From Trachelipus rathkii (lineage: Eukaryota; Arthropoda; Malacostraca; Isopoda; Trachelipodidae), in the NCBI GenBank assembly GCA_015478945.1, contig JABUQX010113582.1, positions 1 through 22,886 of the forward strand: 22,886 nucleotides of DNA, given 5' to 3'. The notes beneath the pieces are model-generated. The model searched no databases. It saw nothing but the letters and a program-made list of their open reading frames with translations, and was not told the origin of the DNA. The translations under genes and the position numbers were made by a program. Positions 8,899 to 17,931 of the stretch are shown here, piece after piece; the first letter of the stretch is position 1, and every line of letters begins with the position of its first letter.

Positions 8899-9315
8899 GT
8901 TCCAAGTTACCCACTGAATGTGTTCCAAATTGCCCCACGGTTAAAAAAACTATAAAAATATTAAAACCGTAAATTTTTTTTTTTCAATTATGGGAAAAAA
9001 ATACCTTATATGACCCTTATCCTACATGCAAAATTTGGGGGGGGTCAGATATTTCTGACCGCGAAAACGGGGTAATATTTTTCAGGGGTGTGAAAAATAG
9101 AAAAAATGAAAAACTACACATTTGCATGTAAAACAGGATAGTAAAGGTTTATGTTTTACATTCATATACCATCTAAAAGAGCATCATTTTACGAACAAAA
9201 TGAGCCTAAAACCACCTTTCTACTCCAAATAGTTTAGGAGTTATCAACAAAATGTGTACATTGGTCAAAAGTGTTCCAAGTTACCTCATGTTCCAAGTAA
9301 CCCCGTGTTACGGTA
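8899..9315. repeat. Repeat block B: GTTCCAAGTTACCC motifs about 370 bp apart, ending TACGGTA
   Basis: A motif pair lies at 8899-8913 (GTTCCAAGTTACCCA) and 8922-8936 (GTTCCAAATTGCCCC). A second pair lies at 9273-9285 and 9290-9304, followed by GTGTTACGGTA (to 9315) and a TA tract. Spacing between pairs is 374 and 368 bp, close to the 367 bp of block A. An inverted copy, GGGTAACTTGGAAC at 8187-8200, immediately followed by GTTCCAAAT (8204-8212), could be the opposite end of the same element. The block would then span about 8187-9315. No frame is visible inside it. Confidence 0.5.
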
Positions 9316-9385
9316 TATATATATATATATATATGTTGGTGAGTGGGGGTCGATATCTGATTCACCATATTTTATTAATTTTCAG

Positions 9386-9505
9386 CCAGGTAAACTGGAT
9401 CAAGCACAACAGGAATATTTGAGATTAAAAAATTCCCTACGAAAAAACAAACGACCTACAATTAATATCTTTCGGTCATCAATAGTGTCTCACCCCATAG
9501 TTTAA
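9386..9505 (+). CDS. Possible 3'-terminal coding exon, unrecognised protein
   Basis: A pyrimidine-rich stretch ending TTAATTTTCAG (to 9385) is a good splice acceptor. From there one frame runs 39 codons, starting PGKLDQAQQEYLRLKNSLRK, to a TAA at 9503-9505. The first half is charged and predicted helical (Gln, Leu, Lys, Arg), the second half has a basic KNKRP stretch. Codon use is mixed and not driven by a repeat. An AATAAA at 9720-9725 could end the transcript, leaving a 3' UTR of roughly 240 bp that contains a TA and a GT microsatellite. The frame also reads back through a TA tract to an ATG at 9254, but that part is repeat and block B end. No partner exon is certain; it could still be a chance frame of 39 codons. 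Confidence 0.35.
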   Translation, partial: PGKLDQAQQEYLRLKNSLRKNKRPTINIFRSSIVSHPIV

Positions 9506-9517
9506 ATTATTTGTATA

Positions 9518-9524
9518 TAAGTAT

Positions 9525-9570
<46 letters not shown>

Positions 9571-9582
9571 ATATATAGAATA

Positions 9583-9628
<46 letters not shown>

Positions 9629-9669
9629 GTATATATATATATATATATATGTGTTGTGTGTGTGTGTGT
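9518..9669. repeat. (TA)n passing into (GT)n microsatellite
   Basis: About 130 bp of TA with few interruptions is followed by GTGTTGTGTGTGTGTGTGT. It lies between the candidate terminal exon and its polyadenylation signal. Confidence 0.95.
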
Positions 9670-9719
9670 TTGTACATGTCTATCTAAGAGTGTGTGTTTG
9701 TATGTCCGCGTTCTATTGT

Positions 9720-9725
9720 AATAAA
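9720..9725 (+). promoter_or_regulatory. Candidate polyadenylation signal AATAAA
   Basis: Canonical hexamer on the plus strand about 215 bp after the TAA of the candidate exon at 9386-9505. AATAAA is common in AT-rich DNA, so it only matters in that context. Confidence 0.3.
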
Positions 9726-9813
9726 CTTCACCTACATTTATAGTTTTTTGAAATATGTTCTCTTATTCGACTTCTTAATGCACGTTTAATTTTCTCTGAA
9801 CTTTAATTTTCTA

Positions 9814-9964
9814 CAGGGTGATTCAAAATTATGGTAAAAATTTTTGGTAACTGATAGAAATGCAAAAATAAAGGTACAAAGTTCCTATAAAGGTATGATG
9901 GCAATGTGCTCTTAGTTTTTCCGTCTGGCTGTTGTATGTGTTTTGTAACTAATATTTTTGTATC
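9814..9964 (+). repeat. Left terminal inverted repeat of the Tc1/mariner element
   Basis: This aligns with the reverse complement of 15317-15480. Shared landmarks, in order, are AGGGTGAT, AATTATG, TTTTGGTAA, CTGATA, CAAAAATAAAG, TTCCTATAAA, CTCTTAGTTTT, CTGGCTGT and TTATC/GTATC. Small indels separate the two copies, which fits old age. Confidence 0.85.
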
Positions 9965-10129
9965 TAAAAATCCCAGTGAAGTTACAACTCTAAATTTAAA
10001 AATGCGGACTGTTAAAAGTATTTGATAAACGAATAACTCATTCGGAATAGGTGTAAATAAACATATTATTGTATGATAGGTCAGATTTTGTAGCAAAAAT
10101 AGACATAAACTGAGTGATTTCTAAAGGCA

Positions 10130-10534
10130 CCTAACCAATGATATCCAAAAGACTATAAGATGAATGTCTGAAAAACATGACCTTCCGGTTGCGTCCCTCA
10201 TAGATTGGTCACAGTGTCCAGGGTCCTTCTCCATCGATTGTCGGACCTGTTAAAATATTCAGAGTCTGTTTTGATACGCTTTCAATTCGCATTCATAATC
10301 CTAATCATTGGTCTTTCATGGTGTCTTATTGGAGAAGGAGTATACTAAGGATCTTTAAATGTCTAAAGGTAATAATCCAAAGGGATTCTTAAGCTCCTGG
10401 TGAACCTTGAGCCTGGCCATGAAACTGGGTCACGCTCGACTAATCCGATTTGATTGGGGCACGGTTCTCATTCAGGTGTTCACGGACTGCAGCACACAAA
10501 AGTGTGCAGGAGCCCCATCATGCTTAAACCACAT
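10130..10534 (-). pseudogene. Tc1/mariner transposase, C-terminal part
   Basis: The minus strand reads MWFKHDGAPAHF from 10534. HDGAPAH at 10522-10502 carries the second catalytic aspartate of the DDE/D transposase. About 35 codons further, after a frame change, GSPGA..SLWIITFRHLK aligns with the SPDLNPLDYYLWGHLK block of this family. The third acidic residue falls on a Gly codon at 10397-10395, so it appears lost. The remaining C-terminus is readable only in pieces and fades at about 10130, before the inverted repeat. The segment begins at exactly the point where the N-terminal half at 14036 stops. Confidence 0.75.
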
Positions 10535-10736
10535 GTTTTTATATATATAGGGTTGTGAAAAAACGTTTTTTTTGTGTGTGTGATTTTTTTTTTTTTGAAA
10601 AAACAAACGTTTTTTTTTTTTAAAACAAAATGTTTTTTTTTTGTTTTTTATTTAAAATTTGACTTTTTATGTATATTTAAATTATACAGTATTACCAATA
10701 CCCTTTCTAGGGCCTAAATATTGACTATTAATACAG

Positions 10737-10815
10737 ATTTTATATATATATGTGTATATTATATATCATATATATATATATAATATTAATATATATATAT
10801 ATATATAATATATAT

Positions 10816-10891
<76 letters not shown>

Positions 10892-10920
10892 TTATCTATA
10901 TATCAATATATTTAATATCA
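10737..10920. repeat. (TA)n microsatellite, about 180 bp
   Basis: Near-pure TA tract just upstream of the LINE copy. The Tyr-Ile frame at 10750-10950 is a composition artefact. Confidence 0.95.
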
Positions 10921-10924
10921 ATTT

Positions 10925-13590
10925 ATGAATATAAACTTTTTGGATTGTGATTGTTGAAGTGTAAGGTTTTTGGGGTGTCGAGAGAAAATGGAGAATGGTA
11001 GAAGGTGATTGATTTTCTGTGAGGAGAGAGGTATGTTCGTAAGTAATACTTTCTTTATGAGTATCCATAAGTTACTAGAGTTGGTGTAGTAGAGATGGTA
11101 TCGAATGAAAAGTATGATTGATTTTTGTGTTGGTTGAGAAGGAGATGTTGAAGTATATGTTGGATGGTAAATCAGTGAGGTGTTTAGAAATGGGATTATC
11201 GGATCATTATGTTGTTCTATGTAAATTAAGTTAGTGGGACTTGGATGGCGAGGAAGGTGATAACGGAAGGAGAGGTAAAATTAAGCGTGAGAAGTTTAGT
11301 GAACAAGGATAATAAGGCTAAGTATGTAAGAACGCTCGCAAGTAAAATCAGTTGAATGTGAAACAAGTGAAACTAAATAATCTGGAAAGCAATTGTTAGC
11401 AGGGCAAAAGAAGTATGTGGGTGTGGCTAAAGTAGGAAGTAAGAATGCTAACATTGAGTGGTGGGAATGAGAGGTGATGCAAGCGGTTAAGAAAGTACAA
11501 AAAAAGCGGTCGGTTGAATGTACTAAAATCAAATGATGAAGTTTCAAAAGAAAGCATTGCTTGGAATTATATCAAGGAGGAAAAAAGGAATGATAAAAGA
11601 TGCTACGTAAGAGAAAAGAAAGGTAAATGAACAGTTTTGGAAAGGAGGATGAAGGGGACATACCTAAAGGGGAATAGGATAAAGCTCTTCTGTAGAAGGA
11701 AGCGGCGAAGGGCTAAAAATTAGAATAAGGGGAACCTGCTCAGAATATTGAATAGGGATGGTGTTTTTGTAACTGATGAAATGGATGTAAGGGGAAGGTG
11801 TGGAAATGAACACTTGCGAAAATCTGTATAATTTGGCAGTAATGAAGAGGTGATAGTGACTGTGTGTGGGTTTGATGGTGGCAAGAAGGAATAGGTATTT
11901 TGGGGATGAGGTTATTAGCAAAGAAGAAGAAATGGGTAGAGTGAGATAGTTGAAGAATGGTAAATCTGCAGGTATAGATGAAATTACTGGTGAAATTGAT
12001 CAAGAACGGAGGCAAGTTTTTGATTGATTGGATCTTGAAGTTGTGTAATAAAGCGTTTATGGAGGGTATAGTTCCGAGGGATTGAAGGAGAGCAGTAATA
12101 GTACCCTTATATAAGGGTAAGGGAGATAAAGGGACTGGTAGAAATTATAAACGGGAATTAGTTTAATTGAGTTTGTTATAGGGGAGCACTATATGTTTTG
12201 GTATTTTAGGTCGAAAGATTGGCGAGTGACCTGAGGCTGATTGGTGAAGAAAGCAAGGGTGCGTTAGGAGTAGTAGTAAGGATGCGTGGATCAAATCTTT
12301 TTGACATTGAAGCAAAATGATTGTTTTTGTATTGATAATACTAATATTGTTTTTAAGTTTTATGGATTTGCAGAACAGGGGTATGTGATAGGGTTTAATA
12401 GGGAGCTCTATGGCGGTTTTGTGATATATAATGTTGGTGGTAGGGCTTCTGATGGAATCAAAAGAATGCTATGAACGATAGTGAGGCGTGTGGGTTAAGA
12501 CTAAATGGTGTCAAGTGATTGTTAGTATTAGATTTAGCGAGTGAGGCAGGTTGTTGTTATGTCTCCTTGTTTAGATTCAATTTGTATATGGAGGGGTTAT
12601 GAAGAATTGAAGGTGGCGTGACAGGAAATGGTGTTGAATGATGGAGAAATGGAGACGAGTGGAGGGTCGCCATATCCTAATATAATATGCCGGATGATTT
12701 TGTTTTGTGTGGCAATATGAAGATGTTTGAGAGGATTGGTATAGAAATTTGGCAGGGTGTGTAAAAGGAAGGGGGTTGAAAGTAAACGTAGATATAGCAA
12801 ATGAGAGTAAGGTTATGGTTGTGGAGTGAGGACAGTCTCTCAGTGGGAAGTTATGTTAGATGGTGAGCAGCTGAACACAAGTGTCTGAGTTTAAATATTT
12901 AAGGGTATATGTTGGATGCCAGGAAGGTGGCTGTGCAATTAAAATCGTTGGTGATGTATGGACTACAGTTTTAGGTGGCAAGGGTCTTACATGAACGTAT
13001 GTTGTTACCTGTGTTATTGTATCGTCAGTGAGACTATGGTCTGAAATAAGAAGTGTAGATCTACAATGTATGTGTTCAGATGGACAATCTTAGGGCATGC
13101 TAGTGTTGAGAAGAATTGATAAAATGAGGAATGACGTATTTGAAAAGTTGTGTGGTGTGAAGAAATGGTAAACAAGAGAATAAGTGAAAATATGTTCAGA
13201 TGGTTTTGGTCATGTGGACGGATGATTGATAGTGCCGTTTTTAAGGCGATGTAATAGTGGCGAGGGTGTTGGAAACCGACCGGACTGGGAGATCAAGAAA
13301 AGTTTGAGTGCAGTAAAGCGAGTGTCTCAAGGACAGAATGTGAGTTTGGCAGAGGCCGAGAATAAAGGTGCATAATAGGAGAGATTGGCGGGGTGGTTTT
13401 GTGAGGAGGGTATGGTTGTGGCCCGGCACCTATGCCAAGGGATGGACACTTGCACTGACGATTTAGCGCATAGTGAGGGGTCGCCGCAGTCCGTGAACGC
13501 TATAGGGTGGATTTTGCTGACTGTGACGAGATCCTTACTAATTAATGGTAGCAGAGGGGGGGGGGGTAAGCTGGGCTTTTCTAGTAGGCT
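10925..13590 (+). pseudogene. Non-LTR retrotransposon (LINE), copy 2, 5'-truncated
   Basis: Decayed but ordered LINE ORF2, same family as copy 1. It starts inside the endonuclease (VSRENGEW near 10975). LSDHYVVLCK at about 11196 holds the conserved SDH of the exonuclease/endonuclease/phosphatase fold (11199-11207). A linker rich in Lys and Glu follows. VPLYKGKGD (12101-12127) precedes the RT, and 12153-12615 aligns along its length with copy 1. Motif C survives as YADD split by one extra base (12686-12698). A C-terminal RRDWRGGFVRR..WPGT block lies at about 13375-13435, and the 3' part ends in a G11 run (13556-13566) and a TA/TAA tail. Many stops and frameshifts are present. The order endonuclease, RT, C-terminal domain fits a jockey/CR1-type LINE; the exact clade is not resolved. 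Confidence 0.85.
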
Positions 13591-13770
13591 TATATATATG
13601 ATATATATATAATTATATATATTATATATATATATGAATATATATATATTTATATATATATATATATATATTCTATATATATATATATATATAAAATAAT
13701 AATATAATAATAATAATAATAATAACTAATAATATAATAATAATAATAATAATAATAATAGATAATAATA
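13591..13770. repeat. (TA)n then (TAA)n microsatellite at the LINE 3' end
   Basis: About 100 bp of TA is followed by about 80 bp of TAA/ATAATAA. Simple repeats at this place are common as LINE 3' tails. The following 13771-13970 is AT-rich interior of the hAT-like insert, without a frame. Confidence 0.9.
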
Positions 13771-14035
13771 AGATCATTGGAAATGTAATAGTCATATCAT
13801 GTGAAATGTAATAATTAAACTTTACTAAGTACTAAATCTACTTTATATATTGCATCCCTCTTTTAACATATTTTATTTACTGTATTTTAATGCTAAATAC
13901 GCTAAAAATGACTTGATATATATGAAAAAAAAAGTAATTAAAAAAAAACAAAAATTTTGGCCTTTGTTTTTTTTTTTTTTTTTTAATGTGTTTTTTTTTT
14001 TTAAAAAAACGAACGTTTTTTTTTTAATCCCAACC

Positions 14036-14783
14036 CTAGGCGCAACTGAAGAGGTACATCATCAAACAAGGTACAGAGCTCATGTTTTAAAAAGTTTAAG
14101 TAGATTATGCCATTAAGCCTGGGAGGAAGCTCGAACATAAGTGCATGATCATGTAAAATTCCTGCCAAAATGTTTACTGAAAACTGATGTGAACGATTCT
14201 GTTTTAAATAGCATTGAGGATTCTCGTCTACGCCAAATGTGATTCGTTATGAAAACGTTAACGATAGCTTGTTTTGTAAAGTGGCCCTCGTTGGTAATAA
14301 AACTTCGTTAAAAGTTTGGTCAAATACATTTGTTCAAACCATTGAAAATACAACCACGAGGAGCATAGTCACGTGGCAATAGAGTATTGCACCTGATGGA
14401 CGTGGTATGGGTGTAATGTTGGCTCGTGTAGTAACCTCAAGTACTAGATTGAGTTTCGAATTAAACTGTAAGTGACACTGATTCCTCATGTGCTCTTTCA
14501 GGATGCCTCAGAATTTCATTAAGAACTAATTCTTCTAAAATCTAAATCAACAGTCCTACTAGGTGGGGCTGCTGCATTAGTGCGCTCTTTGGACTGCAAA
14601 TACAATGTTTTCAGACATGGGGGTGCGTTGAGTGAAGTAGTCGCAAAAATACCTTGCTCTGAACAAATTCGATTGGGGATATTTCTCCTTTTAGCTCAAA
14701 CGTCTTGCTGCAGGCTATGGAGCGTTGCCATCGCATACACTTAGATGCAATGCAGCTAGTTCAGAGTAATGAATAACATGCAT
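14036..14783 (-). pseudogene. Tc1/mariner transposase, N-terminal and middle part
   Basis: The start is chosen at 14783-14781, giving MHVIHYSELAALHLSVCDGN, which fits the first helix of the N-terminal helix-turn-helix of this family. AARRLS..KYPQSN follows near 14710-14670, then TVDLDF and RHPERAH (about 14545-14490), and LLPRDYAPR (about 14370-14350). SFITNEGHF near 14300-14278 aligns with the first catalytic block (F-T-D-E): the aspartate is replaced by Asn (codon 14292-14290). VDENPQC (14231-14211), HQFSVNILAGI and FDDVPLQLR (14066-14040) follow in order. Homology stops at 14038, where the insert begins, and resumes at 10534. At least three frameshifts and several stops are present. Confidence 0.8.
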
Positions 14784-15316
14784 GGTAATGTACGATCCAT
14801 ATTTCCAATAACAAAAGAAAATAGTAAGAGAAACACAGCAGTCAATGAGGTTACATTGTATGAATAGCACAGACAGAACAGTGTACTTTAAGTTGTTGTA
14901 TACAGTAAGTTGGGTTGTTTTGGTCAATTCAATGGTACTGAAATGTTTAATGAAGGAAGTAGCGCTGTTTGTGAAAGAGTTGTTATTATTTAAAATGAGA
15001 TGTTTCCAATTACTAAAATTTACAGTTCTCTCTATTAATAGTCATAGATCTAGTTATAATGTTATACATTTATTCTCATACAATCAGATAGGTGTGTTTC
15101 TTTGATATTCTTAACATTCTTAAGACCGATGAAGTTCATCCGCATTTTTGCATGGACATGTCACAACTTCGAAGTATTTGTTAACGCCACCCATGTTTTA
15201 AAGACTGTTTATAGATAAATTTGTATCTTCTTCTTTGTTTGTCATTATGCAACTACAGCCAACGAGGTACTCATACCCAATAAGGGTTTGGTAAACTAGA
15301 GGTTGTTTTCTTGGTA
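14784..15316. other. 5' untranslated part of the Tc1/mariner element
   Basis: This sequence lies between the transposase start and the right inverted repeat. Short open frames on both strands (14715-14927 minus, 14845-15105 plus) are not recognisable beyond the transposase start. About 530 bp is long for this position, so an additional old insertion cannot be excluded. Confidence 0.45.
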
Positions 15317-15480
15317 GATAAGAAAATATTTAGTAAAAAAACAATACAGACAGCCAGAACGGAAAACTAAGAGGCACATGAGCGTCAATGCCTTTTATAG
15401 GAATTTTGACTTTATTTTTGGGCTCATGTCTTTATCAGTTTACCAAAATTTTTCAGCATAATTTCTGAAGATCACCCTCA
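15317..15480 (-). repeat. Right terminal inverted repeat of the Tc1/mariner element
   Basis: Inverted partner of 9814-9964. The outermost bases differ slightly (ACCCTCA before the TA at 15481, where ACCCTG is expected), so the exact end is uncertain by two or three bases. Confidence 0.85.
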
Positions 15481-15482
15481 TA

Positions 15483-16120
15483 CGGCTTGGTAGGGTATTT
15501 CTAGCATGAGTACTACTGTTTCTAATATTCTTTAATCATGGTCATCAGTGATTGTCTACATTTTCACTTAGGATTATTACAGTTATCAGCATATCTTATT
15601 ATGTTGGTATTCCTACATTTCTTCAAAAAACAAGTTGAGTTTGGTGCGATATCAAGTAATTTGCTTAGTTCCATTTTGTAGGGCAAAATTGTCCATGGTC
15701 GCATACTAATTTTTTCTGTCATGTCGCTTACCTGTGTTTAAACTTGTATAATGATTTTTAAGTTAATCGCAAGTGCTCTAACTTGTTCACAAGGACATTA
15801 TCACCATGGGCTCGTACTGCCGCTGTTACATCATTAATCTTGATATTCATTTTGTGTGCGTACTGTTTCCATATCTTCTATTTTGAATATTCTCTGATCC
15901 TGCATCAGAGACAACTAATGGCATTAGGGACAGGTCCTGATAACTGATATACATCCATTTTTCATAACCTTTCTATAAATTCTTTACTTGTTTCATTTTT
16001 TAACGCATATAACTGTGTGTATAGTTCTTGTTGCATGAAAGTCACATGTCAGCTAAAAAATGTTGATTGATTTCAATTCACCAACTGCTAAATCCTAATG
16101 ATATATTTCATTAAATTTAC
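15483..16120. other. Unassigned; weak integrase-like motif on minus strand
   Basis: No intact frame. On the minus strand, LMPLVVSDAGSEN can be read, with SDAGSEN at 15909-15889; it resembles the D-x-G-x-E-N/F turn at the second Asp of DDE integrases. Frames on either side (for example KNETSKEFIERL near 16010, and INDVTAAVRAHGDN near 15830) are protein-like but were not recognised. This may be a very old integrase or transposase remnant. Confidence 0.25.
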
Positions 16121-16988
16121 TTGGCTAATGGTGCAGAACCTACCCTGGTCTTGATGGAGTTTTACTTATATTTCGTTAGCATAGGTTTCACATTCTCGTC
16201 ACAATTTGCTCGGCAATTTCTTTTCTGTGCAATTATTCCAAAAAATCCTCTTCATTTACTTGCTTTTCGATTAGCATTCTTTTGTTTTATACTAATTTTT
16301 AACCGATATATATGGAACGAACGATGTAGATTTTTTTTCGATTTTTTCTTTTTCTATTCTTGTTCTTTATTCATTTCTCTATATTGCCTAATCCTAAGCA
16401 TGTTTTCAGTTTTGTTTTGCTGTATTCAAGTATATGCTAGGAATGGATCCTTTTCATTCTCGCACATGTTTTCACTTTCAGAGATAGGTTCAAATCAGAC
16501 AAATAGTGCAACAGTTCTCCATCCTTCAATATTAGATCTTTTATATATCAATTCTTATAATTCGATCTGCTGATATTTACCAAGTAAGATTATACGGTAT
16601 GTGCACCCTCTATGTAGACATTGATTTTTAGTATCATAAACTCTTGTTTCTTCGATTTACAGAGGCAATGAATATTTCTATTATATTTTGTACCTTCTAG
16701 ATTTCAATATTTAGTTTGGATTTATTTAATTTTGTGTTTTCGCTTCATAATCTTGATTTATTTTACTGTACGATGTTTTTTCATAAGTGTCCTTCTTTTT
16801 TTACATTTTCAACACACATTATTATATTTTATTATTCGCAATGCATCTTTGGTTTATGATTATTTAATGTATATACGTAATATATACTACATTTAATTTA
16901 ACATGTAAATGTTCCTCCTTGCTCTCCAACGTTAGCATTCATAGCCAAGTGTTATGATCGCCATCTGATATTTACATATGGGTACAAA
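16121..16988. other. T-rich sequence, no gene recognised
   Basis: The longest frame, 150 codons on plus (16121-16573), is rich in Phe, Ser, Leu and Ile. That follows from the T-rich composition, and there is no domain or signal pattern beyond hydrophobicity. Nothing else was recognised up to the SINE. Confidence 0.5.
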
Positions 16989-17215
16989 TTTTTTTTTTTT
17001 TTAGTTTTTATAGATTTTCTTTACGCCACCGCTCACGGGCAGAGGCCTAATCTAGGAGGAGGTGTTACTCATTACGTCCGAGCTGCCGAGGGGACGAGAA
17101 GCCAGCCCCAACGGAGAAGAAATGGGCTTCGATTCTCCATGCCTGAGGGAGCAGTTGGCGAACTTGGGACCCACTCGCTAGTTTGGCGAGTGCTCTACCA
17201 CTGAGTCACCGGGGC
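16989..17215 (-). mobile_element. tRNA-derived SINE with A tail
   Basis: On the minus strand the element begins GCCCCGGTGACTCAGTGG at 17215. TGACTCAGTGGTAGAGC (17208-17192) is a good RNA polymerase III A box. CACTCGC, a 7-base loop and GCGAGTG then form a perfect anticodon-type stem. A degenerate B box (AGTTCGCCAAC, 17164-17154) starts 44 bases after the A box, the normal tRNA spacing; a second B-like match (GAATCGAAGCC) is at 17135-17125. The tRNA-like head is followed by a GC-rich body of about 120 bp ending CGGTGGCGTAAAG, and a run of 14 A (T on plus, 16989-17002). The body is unusually GC-rich for this window. Target duplications are not clear. Confidence 0.8.
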
Positions 17216-17928
17216 TTTTTTGTATAAGATCATAAAAAAACATATATAGTCATACAAATGAAGCATATATAATACCATACATAACTATTAACCACACGCA
17301 TATATCTAGATAGTAATAAATTATCATTATTAATCTTTATAAATAGATCAGCGTATAGAATTTTCTTTATTTTTCAAAACAAAATTCATTGTGTAATATT
17401 TTATTTTCTATGCCTCATCACTATAATTTAATATTAATATATTATTGATTATTAATTATTATTTAGTTATTATTAGTTATTAGTTATTATTTTATTATTA
17501 TTAGATTATTATTATTAGTTCTACTATGATTTCAATATTGAAATATTTAAAAGCTCTACGAACTATAAGTTCTAAATAAAATGTTTACACGATATTAAAT
17601 AGTTAATTCAATTTTAACTTGTTTTGGGCACGAATTTACTAATTGATTTTTTTAGACTTGCTCTTCTTTTTCTACTTTTCACAGTAGTCTGATATTTCCA
17701 TCATATTCATCAACTTGATTTCTTTAGTTGCTTTTACTAAAATATTATGTGTTGTTAATCTCTTCAATCTTTTTATAATTAACTTTCTTTCAATGTCCTT
17801 CATATTTGATTAAATTACTGATTAATTGGTATGAATGTACCTTTTCACTTATTTTAAATATTCTATAAAGTTTTCTCAATCTCTTTTTGCCTTTATCATA
17901 CCTTGACTAGCATATTTCATCCTTTCCT
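17216..17928. other. AT-rich sequence with a TTA microsatellite, no gene recognised
   Basis: Complex AT-rich DNA. Positions 17430-17515 are an interrupted TTA/ATT microsatellite. No frame, element end or RNA was recognised. Confidence 0.6.
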
Positions 17929-17931
17929 TTG

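Larger units (their letters stand above)
10548..14038. mobile_element. 3.5-kb hAT-like insert inside the Tc1/mariner transposase
   Basis: The left end TAGGGTTGTGAAAAAACG (10548) and the reverse complement of the right end TAGGGTTGGGATTAAAAAA (ending 14038) form inverted termini starting TAGGG. This start, followed by alternating runs of A and T around ACGTT, is typical of hAT elements. Both flanks inside carry the same poly-A/poly-T style (10560-10640 and 13970-14030). No transposase of its own was recognised. The interior is taken up by TA/TAA microsatellites and a LINE copy (10925-13590), presumably a later insertion. An 8-bp target duplication was not found: the right flank reads GGCGCAAC, but the left flank is TATATATA, possibly overwritten by TA expansion. 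Confidence 0.6.
9814..15480 (-). mobile_element. Tc1/mariner-superfamily element with long inverted ends, split by a nested insertion
   Basis: The left end CAGGGTGATTCAAAATTATG (9814) and the reverse complement of the right end (from about 15480: AGGGTGATCTTCAGAAATTA) stay alignable for about 150 bp, so the element has long terminal inverted repeats. A TA dinucleotide flanks each side (9812-9813 and 15481-15482), the usual target duplication of this superfamily. Between them lie two halves of one minus-strand transposase, separated by a 3.5-kb insert at 10548-14038. Without the insert the element would be about 2.2 kb. It is dead: several stops, frameshifts and lost catalytic residues. Confidence 0.85.

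Noticed and set aside
9803..10096. 97-codon minus frame
   Set aside because: Most of it lies in the inverted repeat and the 3' end of the Tc1/mariner element, outside the transposase motifs.
11296..12015. Ser/His/Pro-rich minus-strand frames of 83-91 codons, and the 108-codon minus frame at 6593-6919
   Set aside because: They are antisense shadows of the LINE copy and of the gag-like region, which read as recognisable proteins on plus.
16121..16573. 150-codon frame, the longest in the window, membrane-protein-like
   Set aside because: Composition is explained by T-rich DNA (Phe, Leu, Ser, Ile). No domain, no clear segment pattern and no splice or poly-A context.
17150..17215. Functional tRNA gene
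   Set aside because: No acceptor stem, B box degenerate, loop position 33 not T, and a SINE body and A tail follow.
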